Source: Lutibacter sp.
GTDB lineage: Bacteria; Bacteroidota; Bacteroidia; Flavobacteriales; Flavobacteriaceae
Assembly: GCA_030694935.1 (NCBI GenBank)
Contig: JAUYUA010000034.1
Location: 1 to 64,000, forward strand
Direction: 5' to 3'
DNA length: 64,000 nt
Shown: in pieces, positions 1 through 9,858 of the stretch
Position numbering within the stretch: the stretch's first letter is position 1
Layout of the letters: each line of letters starts with the position of its first letter
Position numbers and translations under genes: made by a program
The notes under the pieces: generated by a model
The model's input: only the letters and a program-made list of their open reading frames with translations
Database searches by the model: none
What the model was told of the DNA's origin: nothing

Positions 1-1396
1 ATGCCTCAAATTTTCCTCGGGTAATTGCCATATCAATACTGCTGTCGAACTCACCTCGCAATTTCGTTTTCATTATCTCGTCAACAACGGCAATCGCTTC
101 ATCGGTGTCAAACTTTTTGCCCAAAGCCGCCATGGCATCAGCCAAAGCAGTAAATCCTAAACCTGTTCTTCTGCCCTTTTTTCCTGTTTTATATAACAAT
201 TTCCAAGTATCTATTTCAACCTGTTTAATTTCATCAGGCTCTTTATCGTGCATTATTTTATTGAAAATTTTATTGACGGCATCCAATTCCAAATCCACCA
301 AATCGTCCATTAATCGTTGTGATTCATAGACAACTTCATAGAATTTTTTAAAATCAAAAGAGGCCTTTTCTGTAAACGGCTCTTTCACAAAACTATACAA
401 GTTAACTGCGATTAAACGACAGCTGTCACCGCCTTGCATGGCAATTTCCGAACAAGGATTTGTGGAACTGTTTTTAAATCCGGGATAAATGGAAGATGTT
501 GAATAGAAATGTTGGCGATCCCAAAATATCAAGCCAGGCTCAGCGGTATTATGGGCGCAAGAAATAATGACATCCCAAAGCGATCTTGCTTTAATTACTT
601 TTTTATAGGTTGGCGTTTTGCTGTCAATTGGCCAACGTAAGGTAAAATCGTCATCATTAACCACGGCAACCATAAATTCATCGGATAAGCGGATAGAAAT
701 ATTGGCTCCGGTTACTTTGGTCAAATCTTGTTTGATGGTTACAAAATCTTCAATATCAGGATGCGCAATATCCATCGTAAGCATTAACGCGCCTCTTCTT
801 CCGTTTTGCGCAACTTCTCTGGTGGTATTTGAAAATCGGTTCATAAATGAAACGGCGCCGGTTGTGGTTCCCGCAGCATTGGAAACTTGCGCTCCGCCTG
901 GCCTTAAATTCGATAAATCCACTCCAACACCACATCGTCTTTTAAACAATTGCGCTAATTGTTGATCTGTATGAAATATACCTCCATAAGAATCAAAAAC
1001 CGGCGGAACAACCACACAATTAGACAATGAGGCAATTACGTTATTATTTCCCAAAGAAGACATGACGCTTCCCTGCGGAATCACATATTTGAAATCCTTA
1101 AATAAATTAAAAATAGCTTTTTCTGACAAAAATTCTCGATTTTTTCCATATTCCGATAGCCCTTCTCCTTTCTTTTCCCCTTCCTGATATTTCTTTTCGA
1201 TGCGGCCAAATTCCACAGCCATACGTTGATGCATATCGTTAGGCGTAGACTCTAAAAACTCACCTGTTTTGGTTTTCATTGCATACTTATTCATCCACGT
1301 TGTCGCTGCAAGCTCATCTCCCTTAAAATACGCTAAATTACTCTTTAACAAATCGTTATAAGTAAAGGTTTTTGGGAACACTAATTCTTCTGTCAT
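1..1396 (-). CDS. nrdJ: Adenosylcobalamin-dependent (class II) ribonucleotide reductase, partial (C-terminal part lies beyond the window edge)
   Basis: Open minus-strand frame from ATG at 1396 to the window edge (not in the ORF track because it is truncated): MTEELVFPKTFTYNDLLKSNLAYFKGDELAATTWMNKYAMKT...; contains RPGGAQVSNAAGTTTGAVSFMNRF and NPCSEIAMQGGDSCRLIAVNLYSFV, typical of class II RNR. Confidence 0.85.
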   Translation of the reverse strand, partial: MTEELVFPKTFTYNDLLKSNLAYFKGDELAATTWMNKYAMKTKTGEFLESTPNDMHQRMAVEFGRIEKKYQEGEKKGEGLSEYGKNREFLSEKAIFNLFKDFKYVIPQGSVMSSLGNNNVIASLSNCVVVPPVFDSYGGIFHTDQQLAQLFKRRCGVGVDLSNLRPGGAQVSNAAGTTTGAVSFMNRFSNTTREVAQNGRRGALMLTMDIAHPDIEDFVTIKQDLTKVTGANISIRLSDEFMVAVVNDDDFTLRWPIDSKTPTYKKVIKARSLWDVIISCAHNTAEPGLIFWDRQHFYSTSSIYPGFKNSSTNPCSEIAMQGGDSCRLIAVNLYSFVKEPFTEKASFDFKKFYEVVYESQRLMDDLVDLELDAVNKIFNKIMHDKEPDEIKQVEIDTWKLLYKTGKKGRRTGLGFTALADAMAALGKKFDTDEAIAVVDEIMKTKLRGEFDSSIDMAITRGKFEA

Positions 1397-1563
1397 TTTT
1401 AAGTAGGTTTATGGTTGTGTAAAATCGAGCTATAAAATTATTGAATATTTAAACTTAAGTGGTGTTAAATTTTAATTAGTTAATAACATTTCATTGTTGA
1501 AAAGTTATAATTTTTAAACAGTTTTTTTTCGTAGTTTTAGCTTTTGCTAAATTTACAGAAAGA

Positions 1564-2130
1564 TTGAATAAAAAAATTCATAACTTATCATTAAGAGGAA
1601 TCACCGGGATTTTTTTAGGTGTATTTTCTTTAATTTTCATTTTTGGAATTCATCTTTTATTGTCGCAATACGCTTCCGGCTCGTCTGGCGTTTCTATGTT
1701 GCCTATTTCTTTTTTTGAAATCCTGATTTTCGGCATCTCTTTTCTCTATATTTTAATTTCCTATTTTACAATAATATTAATTAATAGGAGAAGAAGAAAA
1801 AAAATCTATTTGAGAAAATGGGACTTTAAAGCAAAGAAAATTCGACGCTTTTATTTGGTGCTTTTGTTGCTTGGCGGAATTATTTTATATTTTATAATGG
1901 CTAAAGGACAAATTAAGCTTGTAATTCCCGCTTCTATGATACTTTATGGAATGGCAGGGATTTTATCAAATAAACACACACAAGGCGCTACTGCGATTTT
2001 GGGATTTATTTTTCTTATCATTGGAGGTTTAGCCATTTTATTTCCAAGTTTTGCATTTTATATGTGGGGATTTGCTTTTGGTGTTTGCCACATTTTTTAT
2101 GGCCTTATTTATTTTAATTACAAAAGATAA
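1564..2130 (+). CDS. Multi-pass membrane protein of unknown function
   Basis: 188 aa ORF with a TTG start and several hydrophobic segments; no family recognised with confidence. Confidence 0.55.
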   Translation: MNKKIHNLSLRGITGIFLGVFSLIFIFGIHLLLSQYASGSSGVSMLPISFFEILIFGISFLYILISYFTIILINRRRRKKIYLRKWDFKAKKIRRFYLVLLLLGGIILYFIMAKGQIKLVIPASMILYGMAGILSNKHTQGATAILGFIFLIIGGLAILFPSFAFYMWGFAFGVCHIFYGLIYFNYKR

Positions 2131-2281
2131 AGAGTTTTTAATTGGTTTTTTTGGTTTCAGGTTTCAAAAACCAGTACTTTAAACTTCCCTGATTGGTGTT
2201 GACCGGTTTTTATTATAATTTTTTTCTTTTCATGTTTTTTACACACCCCTTATCCCTCTACAATAGGGGAATTTGATTCGT

Positions 2282-2336
2282 TTAACTTCGGACTTTAACT
2301 TCGGACTTCTGACTTCCGTCTTCGGTCTTCAACCTT
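2282..2336. repeat. Dispersed intergenic repeat family A (CTTCGGACTT / CTTCCGTCTTCGG motifs)
   Basis: 'cttcggactttaacttcggacttctgacttccgtcttcggtcttcaa'; related copies near 49946-49985 and 61600-61636. Confidence 0.55.
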
Positions 2337-2358
2337 TCAAACTTGAAACTTTTAAACT

Positions 2359-2583
2359 TTAAACTCTTAACCTTCTCACCAAATCTTCCAATCCGTTTAA
2401 CTGAATTTCATAAACCAAGTGCATCATTTCCCCAAGTTTACCTTGCGGAAATCCTTTGTTGCGATACCAAACCAAATAAAATTCAGGCAAATCGATTAAA
2501 TATTTCCCTTTGTATTTTCCGAAAGGCATTTTGGTGTTTGCCAGTTGTTCCAGCAAATGTTGCTGATTATTTTCCATCAACAA
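2359..2583 (-). CDS. DUF3820-like small protein
   Basis: 74 aa; MPFGKYKGKYLIDLPEFYLVWYRNKGFPQGKLGEMM is characteristic of DUF3820. Confidence 0.75.
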   Translation of the reverse strand: MLMENNQQHLLEQLANTKMPFGKYKGKYLIDLPEFYLVWYRNKGFPQGKLGEMMHLVYEIQLNGLEDLVRRLRV

Positions 2584-3769
2584 AATCTTGTAAATAGGTG
2601 AATCGTTCCGTAAGCTTTCCGTTTTCGGTCATTTTGGCTCTTTGCAGCACGCCGTCTTGATCATTATTGAAAAAAGCCGGAATCACATGTTTGGCGAAAT
2701 TTTCTCCAAAACCTTCCGAAGCGTCTTTTGGCAATTCGCAAGGCAAATTATCGATCGCCATAACGGCTATGGCATCTTTATCCCTAAAATTTACTTCTTG
2801 TTCCGTTTTTGGATTGTATCCATAAATTGGGTCTTCAATGGTGGAAGAACGAATGGTGGTTGCCACTGGCCCATCAACATCACAGCTTATGTCGGCGACT
2901 ACTTTTATCTTAAAATCTGGAGATTTGGCATCTTCTTTCGTAAAAATATATGGCGCGCCAACCCCGTAAAAATGGCCAACAATATACATATCTGCCACTT
3001 TGGCAAAGCGCATAAAATCACTTTCATATTCTTGCGGATTCTTGAAAAAATCATTTTCATCTTTTACAATGCCATCTTTTCTTTTGTTGTAATCCAACAC
3101 ATCAATTTGCACATAAACCGCTTCCTCAAAAGTTTTTATTAAAAATTCATCAACGGTAACTTCACGTAATTTCATACCGTCCAACATTTCTTTTGCGCCA
3201 TTTCCTACCCTTCCTTTTCCTGTTAAAACAACTTTAATTGCCGGCAATTTTAGTTTTTTTAACTCCTCAATCAGCATTTTTTTATCGTGTAGTTCTTCTC
3301 CTTTTGGCAAATTAAATAAATTAAATTTTAAGCCGTAAGTTCTAAAAGCATTGTAAGCACCGGCAAAACCGGCATATATACCAAAAGCCACCAACCTGTT
3401 ATTATTTTTGTCGACGATGGTTTCATTGTCATACAACTCAATATTTTTTGTCAAAATTGCCCTTAATAAATCACGATTGTGTTTTTGTTTCTTTATGGTA
3501 TGTGAAAAGAAAAAATATTTTTTATTCGGAATTAAATTATCAACAGGAACTTCTTTTACACCCAACAACACATCACAATCCGAAACATCCTCACAAACTT
3601 CAATTCCTTCCTTTCTGTAATCTTCATCAGTAAAAAACCGCGAATCAGAACTTTCAACCTTAATTTCGAGCTGAGGATATGTTTTTAACAATTCTGCACA
3701 TTTTTTTGGCGATAAAACAACTCTTCTGTCGGGCGGATTTTTCCGTTCTTTAAGGATTCCTATCTTCAT
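2567..3769 (-). CDS. NAD(P)-dependent oxidoreductase, alanine dehydrogenase / saccharopine dehydrogenase-like
   Basis: MKIGILKERKNPPDRRVVLSPKKCAELL... N-terminal AlaDh/PNT-type domain and LTGKGRVGNGAKEM nucleotide-binding motif; start placed at the internal Met (3769). Confidence 0.75.
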   Translation of the reverse strand: MKIGILKERKNPPDRRVVLSPKKCAELLKTYPQLEIKVESSDSRFFTDEDYRKEGIEVCEDVSDCDVLLGVKEVPVDNLIPNKKYFFFSHTIKKQKHNRDLLRAILTKNIELYDNETIVDKNNNRLVAFGIYAGFAGAYNAFRTYGLKFNLFNLPKGEELHDKKMLIEELKKLKLPAIKVVLTGKGRVGNGAKEMLDGMKLREVTVDEFLIKTFEEAVYVQIDVLDYNKRKDGIVKDENDFFKNPQEYESDFMRFAKVADMYIVGHFYGVGAPYIFTKEDAKSPDFKIKVVADISCDVDGPVATTIRSSTIEDPIYGYNPKTEQEVNFRDKDAIAVMAIDNLPCELPKDASEGFGENFAKHVIPAFFNNDQDGVLQRAKMTENGKLTERFTYLQDFVDGK

Positions 3770-3894
3770 AATGTAATATTGGTATAAGATTTGCTTCAAA
3801 GGTATCAGGAATTATAGGATATTACAAACAATAATCTGATTGAATTTTTATACATTTGCATTCTTCTTAGAAGAATTTGGTTCTTTGATTTATT

Positions 3895-4288
3895 GGGGAC
3901 GACTGGTTTTGACTGCAAGGTCAATTAAGGTATAAGCATGTCGAGTAATGAAATAGCACTCGTAAATCTCAATTTCAAAAATTTAAACGGCGAAGATAAC
4001 TACGCTTTAGCTGCTTAATCCGAATCACAGTAGGATGAGCCTTGTCACACTAGGTGTGAAAGCTGAATGTCTCTTGAAAGCCTTGGTTAGCGGCGGTCAA
4101 TAAAGAGGCATCGTAAAAGTTAACATAGATTTGCCATTGTTTCGTTGGCATTTTGAAACTTAAGAAACTAGGCTTAAAGTGGGCGGTTTTCGGTCAGCTT
4201 TAAGTCAAAAACCAAACGAAAAATAAACATGTAGAAAGTATTTTGGTTGCTTGTTTGGACCCGGGTTCGATTCCCGGCGTCTCCACTA
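3895..4288 (+). ncRNA. ssrA: tmRNA (transfer-messenger RNA)
   Basis: 5' ggggacgactggttttgactgcaagg..., 3' ggacccgggttcgattcccggcgtctccact, and an internal tag reading frame ggc gaa gat aac tac gct tta gct gct taa (GEDNYALAA*) at 3989-4018. Confidence 0.95.
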
Positions 4289-4289
4289 T
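4275..4289 (+). repeat. Putative attL: 15-bp direct repeat at the 3' end of ssrA
   Basis: cggcgtctccactat, identical to 11823-11837. Confidence 0.75.
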
Positions 4290-4306
4290 TACACATCACA
4301 AATCCT

Positions 4307-4327
4307 TTGTTTATAAGGGTTTTTTTA
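4307..4327 (+). terminator. Intrinsic terminator downstream of ssrA
   Basis: aatcctttgtttataagggttttttt: short stem (AAUCCUU/AAGGGUU, one G-U pair) followed by a T-run. Confidence 0.5.
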
Positions 4328-4548
4328 ATTGGTAATTTATCTAAACTTGTTTTGTGTTGTTATATCAAAACAAATTTATTATTTTTTATAGCTTATTAGT
4401 GTATGTCTTCAAACTAGTTTGGAATTCAAGATAGCGTTATATTAAGTTCACTAATTTAATTGAACTTTAATATGATAAAATAATCAACAATGTTCTAACC
4501 AATTAATTTTGAAATTATTTTTCAAAAACATGAAATTTTGGATAAACG

Positions 4549-5823
4549 CTACCCAGACTTAAAAGCCCTGGCTTTCAAATCTTGCTCTGCCCTTGAAATA
4601 CCAATATTTTTTGCAATTACCTTCCAATTGCTTACTGCTTGTTTCACTTCATTTATGATGCTAACGGCTTCTTCATTTTCTAATCTGAAATAGATTGAAA
4701 CCTCAAGTGCCAAATTCAAATCTAAGGCATTGTCATTTTCAGAAATATTTAATTTTAATCCAGTTCCAGTTTCAACAGGGTTTATATCATAAGCAGGAGA
4801 AAGTACCCATCCATTATTTGTTAAAATAAATCCGTGATTTCTTAAATGATCATCTGTATTGGAAACACAAATACTGAATACAATTCTGCGCCATAACTGT
4901 TTTAAATCTTCTTCAATATTAGCTCCATTATTCGTAATAAATTCAACCAGTTCTAAGTAACTTATTCCATCAGTATGATCCTGTCCGTCCGTATAGCCTA
5001 ATAATGTCATTGCTGATGCAAAATGAATTCTTTTTCCATGAGCTGTTCTGTCAAATCGTTTGGTTAAAAATGTATGAAAATTACTTGTAAACTTCTTTGC
5101 TTGTGATTTAGCCATATTAATACCCGCTAATAAAGCCAACTCATAGGTTACCATTTCCCATCCTCCAATGTCAGCTAAATCATTTTGACTAGGGAATTTG
5201 GCTATCCACAAATTATTATCAGTATCTGCAACACTTGCTTTAGGTCTTGCACCACCTAAAGAAGATCCTGGAAAGACTAACATATTTAACCAATTTAAGT
5301 ATTCAGGGTCATTTTCAATCCCATCCTTTTCTAATTTTAAGCTAATTTGTTCCAATTCTCGAATTGATGCCCAAGGTGGACTGGCTAAATTTTTATGATC
5401 ATTTAAAAATGGTCCATCAATCTCTAATTTAAACCGCAGAGCGCCCATTCTATGAGCATCAAATACGCCTAATAAATAATCTATTTCAAATAAGTTCTGT
5501 TCTTTTCTTTCTTCTAGCCTGGCCATTGCTGCTTCCTTCCTTCTCATTAAAATTCTTCCCCAACGATCTGGAGAAGAATCCAAAAATAATCCAAAATTAG
5601 TTTTAATGTCGTCATTTAAATAATGTAATCCAACATACAATTGTAAATCGGGATCTAATAATTGGGCTTTATCAGAATTCAACCACTCTTTGTCATATTC
5701 AAAAGAAAATATTTCTTTCCCTCTTAACAATTCGGCAAAAAGTATCCCCATCAATTGAGGTGTTTCCAATCCATCCCAATCAGCATATACATATATTGAT
5801 CTTTTAATAATTTTTTTACTCAT
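4549..5823 (-). CDS. hipA: HipA-family serine/threonine kinase toxin
   Basis: 424 aa; GGARPKASV, SICVSNTDDHLRNHGFIL and SPAYDINPV motifs of HipA kinases; directly downstream of a HipB-like HTH gene. Confidence 0.88.
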   Translation of the reverse strand: MSKKIIKRSIYVYADWDGLETPQLMGILFAELLRGKEIFSFEYDKEWLNSDKAQLLDPDLQLYVGLHYLNDDIKTNFGLFLDSSPDRWGRILMRRKEAAMARLEERKEQNLFEIDYLLGVFDAHRMGALRFKLEIDGPFLNDHKNLASPPWASIRELEQISLKLEKDGIENDPEYLNWLNMLVFPGSSLGGARPKASVADTDNNLWIAKFPSQNDLADIGGWEMVTYELALLAGINMAKSQAKKFTSNFHTFLTKRFDRTAHGKRIHFASAMTLLGYTDGQDHTDGISYLELVEFITNNGANIEEDLKQLWRRIVFSICVSNTDDHLRNHGFILTNNGWVLSPAYDINPVETGTGLKLNISENDNALDLNLALEVSIYFRLENEEAVSIINEVKQAVSNWKVIAKNIGISRAEQDLKARAFKSG

Positions 5824-5826
5824 TAC

Positions 5827-6138
5827 CTATTTTTTAGGAGCTCTCTCTTTTACTGTTAATTTAGCATCTTGAATTTTTCTGCCTAAAACATCATCCTTAG
5901 CCACATCCAACAAATCCTTTTCCAAACCCAACACTTGCAGTACTGATATATAATAGCCAATACTAATACTTTCAGAACCTTTCTCAATTCCCAATAAAGT
6001 AGGTCTGCTCATATTTGCGCGTTCAGCCACTTGTGCAGCACTCAATTTTCTTCTAAGTCTTGCGAGTTTAATATTCTCACCCAATTCAGCTAAGATTCTT
6101 TTTGCTTTGGGTAGCAATACTACTTTTCTTTTTGTCAT
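5827..6138 (-). CDS. hipB: HipB-like helix-turn-helix antitoxin
   Basis: 103 aa; HTH_3/Xre fold LGENIKLARLRRKLSAAQVAERANMSRPTLLGIEKG; 3 nt upstream of hipA. Confidence 0.85.
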   Translation of the reverse strand: MTKRKVVLLPKAKRILAELGENIKLARLRRKLSAAQVAERANMSRPTLLGIEKGSESISIGYYISVLQVLGLEKDLLDVAKDDVLGRKIQDAKLTVKERAPKK

Positions 6139-6148
6139 AATAAAGTTG

Positions 6149-6204
6149 TAATGTAAACTATTTTTTACAAATATACATCTTTTTGTTAACTATAACTTAC
6201 ATTA
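6149..6204 (-). promoter_or_regulatory. Candidate hipBA promoter/operator (inverted repeat flanking a -7 box)
   Basis: Perfect 8-bp arms TAATGTAA (6149-6156) and TTACATTA (6197-6204) bracket the minus-strand -7-like TATATTTG, just upstream of hipB. Confidence 0.5.
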
Positions 6205-6232
6205 TTAAATTTTTTAAAGTTCTCATGAATTT

Positions 6233-6400
6233 TTACATTCCGCCAAATACAGACTGTACGGCATCTATTTTTACCGCATTGATTACTTGATGGTGGATTT
6301 TCGAGTAGACGAATTGTTTCTGCTCATTTTTAAAATAACACGAAAAAAGTATTAATGTTTCCTTTTCTCCGTTTGGCTTTCTCAAATAAAATGTTTGCAT
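6233..6400 (-). pseudogene. Tyrosine recombinase (integrase) remnant, N-terminal arm-binding domain only
   Basis: 55 aa minus-strand frame MQTFYLRKPNGEKETLILFSCYFKNEQKQFVYSKIHHQVINAVKIDAVQSVFGGM*. The first ~33 residues match the usual N-terminus of Bacteroidota phage/ICE integrases (M-T-FYLR-PN--KETLI--SCYFK-E-K-FVYS); the catalytic domain is absent. Confidence 0.72.
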
Positions 6401-6563
6401 CACAAATTTTAGTATTTTTAAGCGTTGATAAAACAGTTGATAATTTTATTATATTTTATTTTTATAAAAAATATAACAAGGTGTAAAAAAACGGCTCAAC
6501 ATATTGTTTTACAACAACATACAAACAATATTTGAATAATAAAAATTAACTTGAAAATGAGCT

Positions 6564-6578
6564 GGCATCTCTACTATT
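6564..6578 (+). repeat. Degenerate att-like site inside the island
   Basis: ggcatctctactatt matches ssrA 3' end ggcgtctccactatt (4276-4290) at 13/15 positions; located ~165 bp from the integrase remnant. Confidence 0.45.
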
Positions 6579-7103
6579 GATATTATATTAAATTGATTTA
6601 CAGATAATTAAAAAAATCGTTGACAATCTGGTTGACAATCTTATATAATTAACTTACTTCTTAATTCATTTATAATCATTTACAGATATACATTAGAATA
6701 CCGCCTTATTAAATAATCCCAATAACTAAATAAAATTTTCAATATGATACAGCCTTTTACAAACTTATTAATTCTTTTGGCTTATGATAACCATAAATTA
6801 TGAAGGCTCCTTTCAAAAACCAAAATCCCAACTTAATTGACAACATACCTTATTTTATCAGCAATGAACTTAAGTAATTGTGTGAAGGGTCAAAAAAAAT
6901 AAAGCAAGTCCGTGAAAAACCCAACTCATGATGATGTGTACTTTTGCTTTGGTGAGTAAGAGGCCGAAACATCATCAAATTATTAATTATAAAACAATAA
7001 AAACAAAAAGGAAACACACTTGCCAGATATTGAATTTATGCCTTATATTTGGAGTAAGTTAGTCCAATTACGTTTGAGTACGTACCAGCAATATAATAAA
7101 CTA

Positions 7104-9776
7104 ATGGGCAGAATTATTTTATTTAAAGTATTATTATTATTACTTCTACTTCCTGCCAAAAATTGGGCACAAAGTATTATAGGCAAAGTAGTTGACAATG
7201 ACAATAAACCTTTAGAATACGCTTCCGTTGCCATAATAAACCCAAAAGATTCTTTATTAATAAGCTATGCAAGCACTGATAAATTTGGGAAGTTTGAATT
7301 AACAAAAATTTCTAACGGGAAAAGTATATTTCAAGTTCATTTAATTGGTTTTAATACCTATCAAAAAATAATTGATTTTAAAAATGAACCTATCAATATG
7401 GGTATTATTCCTCTTGAAGACATTAATATATTAGAGGAAATAGTAATTAATGCCACAATTCCAATTTCTATAAAAAAAGACAGCATTTCATATAATACAA
7501 AAGCTTTTAAAGTTAGAGTTGACGATACCGTTGAAGATTTATTGAAAAGGTTGCCAGGAGTGGAAATAGATGCTTCCGGCAAAATTACGGCACATGGAGA
7601 AGAGGTGCGCATAGTATACGTTGACGGAAAGGAATTTTTTAGCGGTGACCCGGCAATTGCAACTAAAAACCTCTCGGCAGACGCAATAAAACGCATTGAT
7701 ATTATTGATGAAAAAAGCGAGAAAGAAAGAGTCACTGGGGTGAATGATTCTGATCGCAAAAAAGTGATGAACCTAGAATTGAAAAATGAGAATAGCGTTA
7801 ATAATTTTGGTAAATTTCAAGGAGGATACGGTTCAGATAATCGATATTTAACCAGTTTAAATTACAATCGATTTACTCCAAAAATGCATGTGTCTATTTT
7901 GGGGAAGCATAATAATGTTAATAGTTCCGGTTCAGACACTTCTGAAATAATGGCCTTTAATATTGATGGAGGAGATGGGGTTTCATCAAATTCTGGATTT
8001 TTAACCACAGGATTGGCAGGTTTAAATTTAAGTTATGAATTGAAGAAAGACCAAAAAATAAATGCGGATTATTTTTATAATTACGCAAATTCAACATCAG
8101 GTGATGTATTTTCCCAAAGAACCGAATTTATTGAATCCCAAAAAATATATTCTGAGAGTGAAAGCAGCAATGAAAATATATCAAACAACCAACAAATAAA
8201 TTTTACTTATAAAAATCAATCAAATAAACTGGGCTCCCTAAATTTAAGAGGAAGTTTTAGGGATCATAAAAATAACGGAACCAGTGTGCACTCATTAAAT
8301 AAATTCGACGATAAAAATGAATTGGATTTGCAAAGTATTGGCAGTACTCAAAGTGAACGTGAAAATAGTTCAGGCAATGTGTCCTTTCAATATATTAAAA
8401 GGTTTAGTGAAAAAAGTAAACGTAATTTTTCAATTTCAGGCAATTTTGGCACTTCAAATAGCAAGAATACCGATAACATTAATCAATTAAATAAATTTAA
8501 TATTGCCGACCCTTTTGATTCTTTTGAATCTAAGCAAGAAACCAAACGAAATCAGGATGTTAAAAATCTAAATTCAGGTTTTAATTTAAATTATGCCGAA
8601 CCATTGGCTAGGCATCATTTTTTAGAATTTAGGGGAGGATTAGACTATAATGCCACTGATGATAGTGTAAATCAATCAAAATATGAAAATGATTTAATTC
8701 AAAATCCTTTAAAGTATGTCCTAAATTATAAAAAAACAGATTTATCAGCAGGACTGTTTTATAAATATGATACAGAAAAGTTTACGTTTACTGCTGGAGC
8801 CAAGGCAGCCAACCATTTGCAAAATTTTGGACTGGCAAATGAGGAAGAATACAATAATATGAATGCCAATATTAATTCTGAAATAAATATTAGGTATAAT
8901 CCAAAGAGGGGTAGATTCATGAAATTAAACTTAAATAAAGACCTTAGGTTCCCTAGTTTAACACAGCTTTCTCCGGCAGTTAATGATTTCAATCCATTAT
9001 ATATCAGTAAAGGCAATCCGTACTTGATACCCCAAAATTATTATTCATTTTCCGGATTGTATATTAATCATGTCCTTACAACTGGCTTTAATTTTTTTTC
9101 GCAGTTAAGTTACAGTCACACAACCAATAGCATCATAAAATCAGAATTTACAAATGAATTGGGCATCCGCACAACAACTTATGAAAACTCTGGGGATAAA
9201 GATAGTTTTAGCGCAAACATTAATTTAGGGAAAACATTAAAATCTATTGGCATAAGATATTATGTTGAATTAAGAGGAGATTACAGCAATTACTTATCGA
9301 TTATTAATTATGAAACAAATGAAACAACATCTAAAAACGTTACATTAGGTTTTTCACTGGAAAATAATAAAAAAGAAAAGATTGACGCTTTAGTTGGCGC
9401 TAATTTTAGCAATAACCATACTGTTTTCACTTCTGGAAATAATGATGAGAGTGACTATTTCCAACAATCCTATTACACAAAAGCAGATTGGAACATCACA
9501 GACAACTTCAATCTTAACAGTCAGTTTAAATACAATATCCATACTGACAGTAATTTCAAAACAGGTCAATCGATTCCTATATGGGATGCCTCTATTTCAT
9601 ATTCATTCTTAAAATCAAAAAGCATGAATATTAAGTTGGCGGCACTTGACATATTAAATAAAAATATTGTGCTATTTATGAATAGTTCAGATAATTATTT
9701 TGAAGAAGTTCACCGAGAAGCCTTGGGAACTTATTATATGTTAAGTTTAACTTATAGCTTAAATAATAATCCGTAA
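7104..9776 (+). CDS. Outer-membrane beta-barrel protein / TonB-dependent receptor-like with N-terminal carboxypeptidase-like domain
   Basis: Signal peptide MGRIILFKVLLLLLLLPAKNWAQ; carboxypeptidase regulatory-like SIIGKVVDNDNKPLEYASVAII; plug-like VEDLLKRLPGVEIDASGKITAHGEEVRIVYVDGKEFF; long beta-rich C-terminus. Start moved from 7020 to the Met preceding the signal peptide. Confidence 0.82.
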   Translation: MGRIILFKVLLLLLLLPAKNWAQSIIGKVVDNDNKPLEYASVAIINPKDSLLISYASTDKFGKFELTKISNGKSIFQVHLIGFNTYQKIIDFKNEPINMGIIPLEDINILEEIVINATIPISIKKDSISYNTKAFKVRVDDTVEDLLKRLPGVEIDASGKITAHGEEVRIVYVDGKEFFSGDPAIATKNLSADAIKRIDIIDEKSEKERVTGVNDSDRKKVMNLELKNENSVNNFGKFQGGYGSDNRYLTSLNYNRFTPKMHVSILGKHNNVNSSGSDTSEIMAFNIDGGDGVSSNSGFLTTGLAGLNLSYELKKDQKINADYFYNYANSTSGDVFSQRTEFIESQKIYSESESSNENISNNQQINFTYKNQSNKLGSLNLRGSFRDHKNNGTSVHSLNKFDDKNELDLQSIGSTQSERENSSGNVSFQYIKRFSEKSKRNFSISGNFGTSNSKNTDNINQLNKFNIADPFDSFESKQETKRNQDVKNLNSGFNLNYAEPLARHHFLEFRGGLDYNATDDSVNQSKYENDLIQNPLKYVLNYKKTDLSAGLFYKYDTEKFTFTAGAKAANHLQNFGLANEEEYNNMNANINSEINIRYNPKRGRFMKLNLNKDLRFPSLTQLSPAVNDFNPLYISKGNPYLIPQNYYSFSGLYINHVLTTGFNFFSQLSYSHTTNSIIKSEFTNELGIRTTTYENSGDKDSFSANINLGKTLKSIGIRYYVELRGDYSNYLSIINYETNETTSKNVTLGFSLENNKKEKIDALVGANFSNNHTVFTSGNNDESDYFQQSYYTKADWNITDNFNLNSQFKYNIHTDSNFKTGQSIPIWDASISYSFLKSKSMNIKLAALDILNKNIVLFMNSSDNYFEEVHREALGTYYMLSLTYSLNNNP

Positions 9777-9858
9777 ACATATTAATGAAGATGGTGTGTG
9801 TCTTCTTATATTATGTTATTAACCTACACTAATTTAAAAAATAAGTTTTATCACAAAG

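Noticed and set aside
2642-3142. 166-aa plus-strand ORF inside the oxidoreductase gene
   Set aside because: Antisense to a well-supported coding frame; no recognisable protein features. Same reasoning applied to other antisense ORFs in the track (e.g. 13124-13606, 17480-17875, 27628-28146, 55436-55798).
3961-4018. Considered whether the tmRNA region could encode a small protein gene instead
   Set aside because: Both ends and the GEDNYALAA tag frame fit tmRNA precisely; no independent ORF support.
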